This document shows, piece by piece, positions 56,376-64,000 of a DNA stretch of 64,000 bases. The stretch's first letter is position 1. Every line of letters starts with the position of its first letter. The notes under the pieces were generated by a model. The model was not told the origin of the DNA and searched no databases. It worked only from the letters and a program-made list of their open reading frames with translations. Made by a program: the position numbers and the translations under genes. The stretch lies in the NCBI GenBank assembly GCA_018402255.1, contig JAGYIS010000005.1:124001-188000 (forward strand), written 5' to 3'. The stretch is from Marinobacter sp. Lineage in GTDB: Bacteria > Pseudomonadota > Gammaproteobacteria > Pseudomonadales > Oleiphilaceae.

Positions 56376-57740
56376 TTACGCTTTTTTCGGTCGTTCCCAA
56401 CCGGCGATGTTCCGTTGCTTGCCCCGAGCGACGGCCAGCTCATTTTTCGCGACATCGCGGGTAATCGTAGAGCCCGCGCCAATGGTCACTTCGGCGGCGA
56501 GTGTCACCGGCGCCACCAGCGACGTATTTGAGCCCACAAAGACCCCATCACCAATGGTGGTGGTGTACTTGTTAACGCCATCATAGTTGCAGGTGATGGT
56601 GCCTGCACCCACATTCACATTACGACCCAGTGAGGCATCGCCCACGTAGCTCAGGTGGTTGATCTTGCTGCCTTCGCCCACGATGGCTTTTTTGGTCTCA
56701 ACAAAATTACCGACCTTGGTGTTGGCGGCCAACTCGGTACCCGGGCGCAGACGCGCAAACGGCCCGATCTGGGCATTGGCACCCACCACGGCGCCTTCGA
56801 TCACGCTGTGGGCCTTGATGTCGGCGCCGTCGGCAATGGTCGCATCCTTGATCACGCAGCCAGGACCAATGCTGACGTTGCTGCCAAGGGTTACCTTGCC
56901 TTCAAACACCACGTTGACGTCGATCCACAGGTCGTTGCCGATGGCGAGCTCGCCGCGAACGTCAACGCGGGCAGGGTCAGCCAGCGTAGCACCTTCGGTC
57001 ATCAGCCGTTCTGCCTGCTGGCGCTGGTACCAGCGCTCGAGCTCGGCCAGTTGCAGCCGGTTGTTAACGCCCTGCACTTCAAACGGATTCAGCGGCTGCG
57101 ACACCGTCACTGCCAAACCGTGGCCCACGGCCATGGCGATGATGTCGGTCAGGTAGTATTCACCCTGGGCGTTGCTGTTGGACAAGGTCGGCAACCAGCT
57201 CTTCAGGTGACTGGCCGAAACCGCCAGAATACCGGTGTTCACTTCGTTGATGGCCTGTTGCTCGGCGCTGGCGTCTTTCTGTTCAACGATGGCCTGCACC
57301 TGGCCCTCGGCATCCCGTACAATGCGGCCGTAACCGTGGGGGTTGTCCATGTTCACCGTCAGCAACGCCAGATTGCCGTCATCCAGATCGCTGACCATCG
57401 CCTCCAGTGTGTCTTTGCGGGTCAGCGGCACGTCGCCATAGAGCACCAGCACCCGGGCGTCGTCCGGCAAATCCGGCAGGGCCTGGGCAACGGCATGACC
57501 GGTCCCCAGCTGTTCCGTTTGCATCACCCAGTTGACGGACGGCTCGTCCAGCGAAGCACGGACCTGTTCGGCACCATGCCCGATCACCGTGTGAATGGTC
57601 TCGGCCCCCAGCTGCTTTGCTGTCTCAATCACATGGTGCAGCATGGCTTTACCGGCCACCGGGTGCAGGACCTTGGGCAGCGCAGATTTCATCCGGGAGC
57701 CCTGGCCAGCCGCCAGGATCACAACGTGTAACGGGTTCAT
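56376..57740 (-). CDS. glmU: Bifunctional GlmU (uridyltransferase/acetyltransferase)
   Basis: A 454-residue enzyme completing UDP-GlcNAc synthesis. The N-terminal nucleotidyltransferase has [23 protein letters not shown]. The C-terminal left-handed beta helix has hexapeptide repeats and [23 protein letters not shown], the acetyltransferase site. The start is ATG 57740 ([13 protein letters not shown]). It lies between atpC and glmS in the common atp-glmU-glmS order. Confidence 0.97.
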   Translation of the reverse strand: MNPLHVVILAAGQGSRMKSALPKVLHPVAGKAMLHHVIETAKQLGAETIHTVIGHGAEQVRASLDEPSVNWVMQTEQLGTGHAVAQALPDLPDDARVLVLYGDVPLTRKDTLEAMVSDLDDGNLALLTVNMDNPHGYGRIVRDAEGQVQAIVEQKDASAEQQAINEVNTGILAVSASHLKSWLPTLSNSNAQGEYYLTDIIAMAVGHGLAVTVSQPLNPFEVQGVNNRLQLAELERWYQRQQAERLMTEGATLADPARVDVRGELAIGNDLWIDVNVVFEGKVTLGSNVSIGPGCVIKDATIADGADIKAHSVIEGAVVGANAQIGPFARLRPGTELAANTKVGNFVETKKAIVGEGSKINHLSYVGDASLGRNVNVGAGTITCNYDGVNKYTTTIGDGVFVGSNTSLVAPVTLAAEVTIGAGSTITRDVAKNELAVARGKQRNIAGWERPKKA

Positions 57741-57781
57741 GGGGCAGTCAGCTCCAATCCGGTGTGTGTTCAGTTCAAAAT

Positions 57782-57856
57782 AAAAAACCGCGTCCCGGTG
57801 GATAAGCAGCTGTCCCAACAAAGGAGCAGTTGATCATCCACCTGCGGATGCGGTTT
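57782..57856 (-). terminator. Imperfect stem-loop after atpC
   Basis: On the minus strand AAACCGCATCCGCAGGTGGAT pairs with ATCCACCGGGACGCGGTTT across a long loop and ends in TTTTTTA. It lies between the atpC stop and the glmU start and probably ends atp transcription. Confidence 0.65.
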
Positions 57857-57892
57857 ACGGTCAGGCCAATCCGGGCCCTGAACAAACCCTGC

Positions 57893-58315
57893 TTAACGCA
57901 GGTGCTTGCGCAGTTTCTGAATGGTGCGCAGCTGAGCGGCGGCTTCTGCCAGCTCGGCGGCGGCACGGGAGTACTCGAACTCGCCTGTCTTGTTTGCCAG
58001 TGCCTTTTCGGCTTGCTTCTGGGCTTCCAGCGCTGCTGCTTCGTCCACATCCTTGGCACGAATCGCAGTGTCAGCCATCAGAGTCACCAGGTTAGGCTGT
58101 ACTTCCAGATAACCACCTGAAACGTACAGAATCTCCTCGGTGCCACCTTGCTTGATGATCCGAACTGAACCGGGCTTGAGCTCGGTCAGAAGCGGAGCAT
58201 GGCCAAGCTGGATGCCAAGCTCACCCTCGGTGCCGGTGGCAATCAACATCTCCACCAGACCCGAGTAGATCTTTTCTTCGGCACTTACGACGTCACAATG
58301 TACGGTCATAGCCAT
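57893..58315 (-). CDS. atpC: ATP synthase epsilon subunit
   Basis: A 140-residue protein of the F1 central stalk. [51 protein letters not shown] is the family beta-sandwich, and the C-terminal helical hairpin ([36 protein letters not shown]) follows. The start could also be two codons later (MTVH). Last gene of the atp operon. Confidence 0.96.
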   Translation of the reverse strand: MAMTVHCDVVSAEEKIYSGLVEMLIATGTEGELGIQLGHAPLLTELKPGSVRIIKQGGTEEILYVSGGYLEVQPNLVTLMADTAIRAKDVDEAAALEAQKQAEKALANKTGEFEYSRAAAELAEAAAQLRTIQKLRKHLR

Positions 58316-58353
58316 TTCTTACGCCTCTTGGGTCAGAAAGGAAAGAAGCAGGT

Positions 58354-59772
<1,419 letters not shown>

Positions 59773-59802
59773 TCAATAAAACCAGTAGGTTTGTAAGCGT
59801 AA

Positions 59803-60663
59803 TCACACGGATGACGCGCCGCTCACAATCTCTGAAATCTCTTGGGTGATGGCTGCCTGACGGGCCTTGTTATAGGCCAGCTGAAGCTCGTCAATGATGC
59901 CACCTGCGTTGTCTGTCGCGCTCTTCATGGCAATCATCCGGGCAGCCTGTTCACAGGCCAGATTCTCTACCACACCCTGATACACCTGGGATTCGATATA
60001 ACGTGGCAGTAGCCCGTCAAGAATCGGACGTGAATCCGGCTCATAGAGATAATCCCACTGGTGACCAACATCTTCGTCATCACCTTCCGGCAGTGGCAGC
60101 AGCTGGAGCGAAGTCGGGCTCTGAGTCATGGTGTTCACAAACTCATTGCTGACCAGGTAAAGGCGGTCGATCTTGCCCTGCTCAAAACTGTCGAGCATTA
60201 CCTTAACGCTGCCAATCAGCTCACTTGCAGACGGGTTATCACCCATATGGGTAACGGCCGCTACAACGTTGCCACCGTAGCTACGGAAGAAAGACGCGCC
60301 TTTTTGTCCCAGGGCGCAGATGTCGGTCTCAACACCTTTTTCTTTCCAGCCACGCATTTCACGCACGAGCAGCTTGAACACGTTAGTGTTCAAACCACCA
60401 CACAGGCCACGGTCGGAGGAGACTACAATGTAGCCCACCCGCTTGACCGCACGCTCCTGCATGAACGGATGACGGTAATCTTTGTTCGACTTGGCAATGT
60501 GTCCGATTGCCTGCAGCATCTTCTCGGCGTAGGGACGGGTTGCCCGCATACGCTCCTGAGCTTTACGCATTTTGCTCGCCGCCACCATTTCCATGGCGGA
60601 AGTGATCTTCTGCGTGCTCTTGATGCTTCCGATCTGGTTACGTATTTCTTTTCCGACGGCCAT
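59803..60663 (-). CDS. atpG: ATP synthase gamma subunit
   Basis: A 286-residue rotor shaft. [36 protein letters not shown] and the C-terminal [35 protein letters not shown] are the two conserved coiled-coil ends. Complete. Confidence 0.97.
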   Translation of the reverse strand: MAVGKEIRNQIGSIKSTQKITSAMEMVAASKMRKAQERMRATRPYAEKMLQAIGHIAKSNKDYRHPFMQERAVKRVGYIVVSSDRGLCGGLNTNVFKLLVREMRGWKEKGVETDICALGQKGASFFRSYGGNVVAAVTHMGDNPSASELIGSVKVMLDSFEQGKIDRLYLVSNEFVNTMTQSPTSLQLLPLPEGDDEDVGHQWDYLYEPDSRPILDGLLPRYIESQVYQGVVENLACEQAARMIAMKSATDNAGGIIDELQLAYNKARQAAITQEISEIVSGASSV

Positions 60664-60733
60664 AATTCACTGCCTTTTCAAGTTAGACACTCAAAGGGAC
60701 CAGCAGGCCCGCACGGTGGCGGGCCCAGTGGAT

Positions 60734-62278
60734 TTACCAGCTCTGAGTGGTCTTGAATTTTTCCAGAGCAGCTTTCAGGCCAGCCGTGATGTCGTCGTTG
60801 TAGTTACCTTCGGCACCGATCTTGTCGAGAAGATCTTTCTGCTCGGAACGCATCCAATCGAGCAGCTGTGCTTCAAACTTAACGACCATGTTTACATCAA
60901 CATCGTCCAGGAAGCCTTCGTTTGCTGCGAACAGTACTGTGCCCATTTCCGCAACGGTCATCGGGCTGTACTGGTTCTGTTTCATCAGCTCGGTAACGCG
61001 CTGACCGTGCTCCAGCTGCTTACGGGTTGCTTCATCCAGGTCAGAAGCAAACTGGGCAAACGCCGCCAGTTCCCGGTACTGGGCCAGAGCCAGACGAATG
61101 TTACCGCCAAGCTTCTTCATGATCTTGGTCTGGGCTGCACCACCTACCCGCGATACCGAAATACCGGCGTTCATGGCCGGACGGATACCGGAGTTGAACA
61201 GGTTGGTTTCCAGGAAGATCTGACCGTCAGTGATGGAGATCACGTTGGTCGGTACGAAGGCAGAAACGTCACCAGCCTGGGTTTCGATGATTGGCAGAGC
61301 GGTCAATGAACCGGTCTTACCTTTCACTTCACCCTTGGTGAACTCTTCTACGTACTCGGCGTTAACGCGGGATGCACGCTCCAGCAGACGGGAGTGCAGA
61401 TAGAATACGTCACCCGGGAATGCTTCACGACCTGGCGGACGACGCAACAGCAGAGAGATCTGACGGTAAGCAACAGCCTGCTTGGAGAGGTCATCGTATA
61501 CGATCAGAGCGTCTTCGCCGCGATCACGGAAGAACTCGCCCATGGAGGTGCCGGAGTATGGCGCCAGGAACTGCATGGAGGCAGGGTCGGCAGCGCCAGC
61601 GGCCACAACGATGGTGTGGGCCATGGCATCGTGCTCTTCCAGCTTGCGCACGACGGCGGCAATGGAAGACTGCTTCTGACCAACAGCAACATAGATACAC
61701 TTGATGCCGGTGTTCTTCTGGTTGATGATCGCATCGATCGCCACAGCGGTCTTACCAATCTGGCGGTCACCGATGATCAGCTCACGCTGGCCACGACCGA
61801 TTGGCACCATGGTATCGATGGCTTTCAGACCGGTCTGAACCGGCTCATCAACCGACTTACGAGCGATTACACCTGGTGCAACCTTTTCGACTGGCGCGGT
61901 CAGGGTGTTGCCCAACTCGCCTTTGCCATCGATCGGGTTACCCAGACCGTCAACAACACGGCCCAGCAGTTCCCGGCCTACCGGTACTTCCAGGATACGT
62001 CCGGTACAACGAACCTTCTGGCCTTCGGCCAGACCTTCGAAGTCGCCCAGTACCACGGCGCCGACAGAGTCCCGCTCCAGGTTCAGCGCCATACCGAACG
62101 TGCCGTTGGCAAATTCGATCATCTCGCCGTACATAACGTCGGCCAGACCGTGGATCAGTACGATACCGTCAGAAACCGACAGGATCGTACCTTCGTTTTT
62201 TGCTTCGGAAGAGATATCGAGCTTCTCGATTCTCTTCTTGATGATGTCACTGATCTCGGATGGATTCAGTTGCTGCAT
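60734..62278 (-). CDS. atpA: ATP synthase alpha subunit
   Basis: The 514-residue non-catalytic nucleotide-binding F1 subunit. [20 protein letters not shown] opens it, Walker A is [15 protein letters not shown], and the arginine finger region is in [23 protein letters not shown] 62278 is the family start; an open frame further upstream overlaps atpH. Confidence 0.98.
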   Translation of the reverse strand: MQQLNPSEISDIIKKRIEKLDISSEAKNEGTILSVSDGIVLIHGLADVMYGEMIEFANGTFGMALNLERDSVGAVVLGDFEGLAEGQKVRCTGRILEVPVGRELLGRVVDGLGNPIDGKGELGNTLTAPVEKVAPGVIARKSVDEPVQTGLKAIDTMVPIGRGQRELIIGDRQIGKTAVAIDAIINQKNTGIKCIYVAVGQKQSSIAAVVRKLEEHDAMAHTIVVAAGAADPASMQFLAPYSGTSMGEFFRDRGEDALIVYDDLSKQAVAYRQISLLLRRPPGREAFPGDVFYLHSRLLERASRVNAEYVEEFTKGEVKGKTGSLTALPIIETQAGDVSAFVPTNVISITDGQIFLETNLFNSGIRPAMNAGISVSRVGGAAQTKIMKKLGGNIRLALAQYRELAAFAQFASDLDEATRKQLEHGQRVTELMKQNQYSPMTVAEMGTVLFAANEGFLDDVDVNMVVKFEAQLLDWMRSEQKDLLDKIGAEGNYNDDITAGLKAALEKFKTTQSW

Positions 62279-62306
62279 GCCTTTGTCCTCAAACCTTGTG
62301 CTGAAA

Positions 62307-62843
62307 TCAGGAGCCCAGAGCCTTGGCCATTCTGGCCAGTTTGCCACGGACTGAAGCGTCGATAACCAGGTCGCCTGTGCGTACTACCACGCCGCCGATC
62401 AGGGTCTGATCAACTGCGGTTTCAAGCTCTACCTTGCGCTCCAGCTTTTCGGACAATGCCTTGATCAGTTTCTGCTGTTCGTCGGCAGACAGTTCAAACG
62501 CGGTATTGACCGTCAGTTTGACGGAGCGTTCGAGATCTGCACGATACATACTGAACAGTTTAGAAACTTCCGGCAGCAGTGCCAGGCGCTTGTTTTCAGC
62601 TAGAATCAACAGGAAATTTCTGAGCGCTTCAGGCAGGGGCTCTTCAAAACAATCAGCGAAGAGTTCTGCTTTGCGTTGCTCAGACAGGCCAGGATTGGCC
62701 AGAATGTTCGCTACCTCTTGGTCAGCCGCGACCAGACCTGCAAAAGCCAGAGCCTGATCCCACTGATCAACAGCGTTCTGGTCCTTTGCGGCATCGAATA
62801 CGGCTTTCGCGTAGGGTCGGGCTAACGTAGTCAGTTGTGCCAT
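62307..62843 (-). CDS. atpH: ATP synthase delta subunit
   Basis: A 178-residue peripheral-stalk protein. [27 protein letters not shown] and the C-terminal [39 protein letters not shown] fit OSCP/delta. It joins the b subunit stalk to F1. Confidence 0.97.
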   Translation of the reverse strand: MAQLTTLARPYAKAVFDAAKDQNAVDQWDQALAFAGLVAADQEVANILANPGLSEQRKAELFADCFEEPLPEALRNFLLILAENKRLALLPEVSKLFSMYRADLERSVKLTVNTAFELSADEQQKLIKALSEKLERKVELETAVDQTLIGGVVVRTGDLVIDASVRGKLARMAKALGS

Positions 62844-62855
62844 GATGACCCTCGT

Positions 62856-63326
62856 TTAGAGTTCTGCGGCCAGCTTGTCCAGCATCTCGCTGTGAGCTTT
62901 GGCATCTACAGAGGTTTCCAGAATCTTCTCGGCACCGGCGATGGCAAGAACTGCCACTTCTTTACGCAGTGCGTCGCGAGCCTGAACACGCTCCTGTTGA
63001 ATTTCGGCCCTGGCCTGCTCAATCAGCTTGTCACCCTCTTTGCGAGCATCGTCTTTTGATGCTTCAACGATCTGGGCGGCACGCTTATTGGCCTGGTCAA
63101 TCAGGACTGCAGCTTCCTGTTTTGCTTTTTGCAATTCTTTGGAGGCTTTTTCCTGCGCAAGTTCCAGATCGAGTGAAGCCCGATCTGCGGCAGAAAGGCC
63201 GTCCGCAATTTTCTTCTGGCGCGCTTCCATGGCTGCCGTAATCGGCGGCCACACAAATTTGACGCAGAACCAGACGAAAATAGCGAAGGCAATCGCTTGC
63301 CCTATCAACGTAAGGTTTATATTCAC
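62856..63326 (-). CDS. atpF: ATP synthase b subunit
   Basis: A 156-residue stator protein. One N-terminal TM helix ([23 protein letters not shown]) is followed by a long Ala-, Lys- and Glu-rich coiled coil with repeated EKAS and KAKQEAA patterns. Length matches E. coli b (156). Confidence 0.97.
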   Translation of the reverse strand: MNINLTLIGQAIAFAIFVWFCVKFVWPPITAAMEARQKKIADGLSAADRASLDLELAQEKASKELQKAKQEAAVLIDQANKRAAQIVEASKDDARKEGDKLIEQARAEIQQERVQARDALRKEVAVLAIAGAEKILETSVDAKAHSEMLDKLAAEL

Positions 63327-63422
63327 GGCAATATACCTCTTGCTATTCGTTGCGTCCTGGTTTCCGGAAAACCGGGCGCGGCTTCAACTCGAGTGAGCAG
63401 CGCCCAGGTTTTTCGGGTGTAA

Positions 63423-63650
63423 TTAACCAGCTACAACGAAGATCAGGTACATCGCGATACCAACACCGATCATTGGAACAGCGTCAAGCAGACCAGCCAT
63501 GATGAAGGTTTTGGTTTGCAGCTGCGGAGCCATTTCTGGCTGACGCGCAGAGGATTCGAGCAGCTTGCCGCCCAGCAGAGCAAAGCCAATGCCGGTGGCC
63601 AGAGCGCCAGAACCCAGGATGATAGCAGCTGCGATGTATACGATTTCCAT
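63423..63650 (-). CDS. atpE: ATP synthase c subunit
   Basis: A 75-residue hairpin of two TM helices around the polar loop ARQPEM. The ion-carrying acid is Asp56 in [15 protein letters not shown]. The first helix has no Gln/Glu pair of the Na+ type, so H+ coupling is likely. Confidence 0.96.
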   Translation of the reverse strand: MEIVYIAAAIILGSGALATGIGFALLGGKLLESSARQPEMAPQLQTKTFIMAGLLDAVPMIGVGIAMYLIFVVAG

Positions 63651-63732
63651 TTAAAACTCCTTAGCTTTCAGTTTATTAAAGGTTGATTTTGGATTTCACA
63701 ATCCAGGTTTTCTGAAACTTCTATTGTGTTCG

Positions 63733-64000
<268 letters not shown>

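Overview
This window reads as a chromosomal segment of a marine gammaproteobacterium, most likely Marinobacter or a close relative. That is an inference from gene content: a choline-to-betaine module, Pseudomonas-type AmiE/AmiB, NrdA with two ATP-cones, OmpW, and an atpBEFHAGDC-glmU-glmS order. No rRNA or tRNA gene was seen.

Layout. 1-12.4 kb: a TetR fragment, a large M66 (StcE/TagA-like) lipoprotein protease, a BamE-like lipoprotein, an Old Yellow Enzyme divergent from its HxlR-type regulator, OmpW, RhlE helicase, a TlpA-like thioredoxin with a frameshift, a deleted dsbG remnant, a polytopic membrane protein and a flavin monooxygenase. 12.4-25.5 kb: a YgjV-like protein, a type 1 periplasmic binding protein, a transglutaminase-like protein, ahpC and ahpF (each with a candidate OxyR site), a short BCCT transporter with betA-betB-betI and the BetI palindrome, a LysR/SDR divergent pair and a small membrane protein. 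25.5-32.9 kb: a chromosomal integron. intI lies at the right with a LexA box; cassettes run leftwards. I located nine attC sites. Cargo includes a VOC protein, HNH nuclease, vapBC, yefM-yoeB, DUF4259, a MerR/DUF2938 divergent pair, a DJ-1/PfpI protein, DUF523, an ABM-like monooxygenase and two small membrane proteins. 32.9-38.8 kb: nrdA-nrdB plus a CLCA_X-type putative metallopeptidase, preceded by a cobalamin riboswitch and paired NrdR-like boxes, then a DUF3047 protein. 38.8-52.3 kb: a short-chain amide/urea locus consisting of a five-gene UrtABCDE/FmdDEF-type ABC transporter, amiE, amiB, fmdA and fmdB, divergent from an NCS1-permease/Cys-cluster/histidine-kinase/receiver fusion and a LuxR-type response regulator. 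52.3-64 kb: a family-3 solute-binding protein, glutaryl-CoA dehydrogenase, glmS, glmU and the F-type ATP synthase operon, cut at atpB by the window edge.

How they work together. The amide locus makes a coherent nitrogen-scavenging unit: import, hydrolysis to ammonia, and a membrane sensor pair that probably controls it. The bet genes take up and oxidise choline to glycine betaine for osmoprotection. The nrd locus combines a B12 riboswitch with NrdR boxes, which suggests that a B12-dependent reductase exists elsewhere in the genome.

Caution on sequence quality. Nine frame breaks occur in eight genes, including the normally essential glmS and nrdA. Each is explained by one inserted or missing base, several of them in homopolymers, and correction restores normal family length. 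I treat these as probable sequencing errors. The dsbG deletion and the internally shortened IntI cannot be explained that way.
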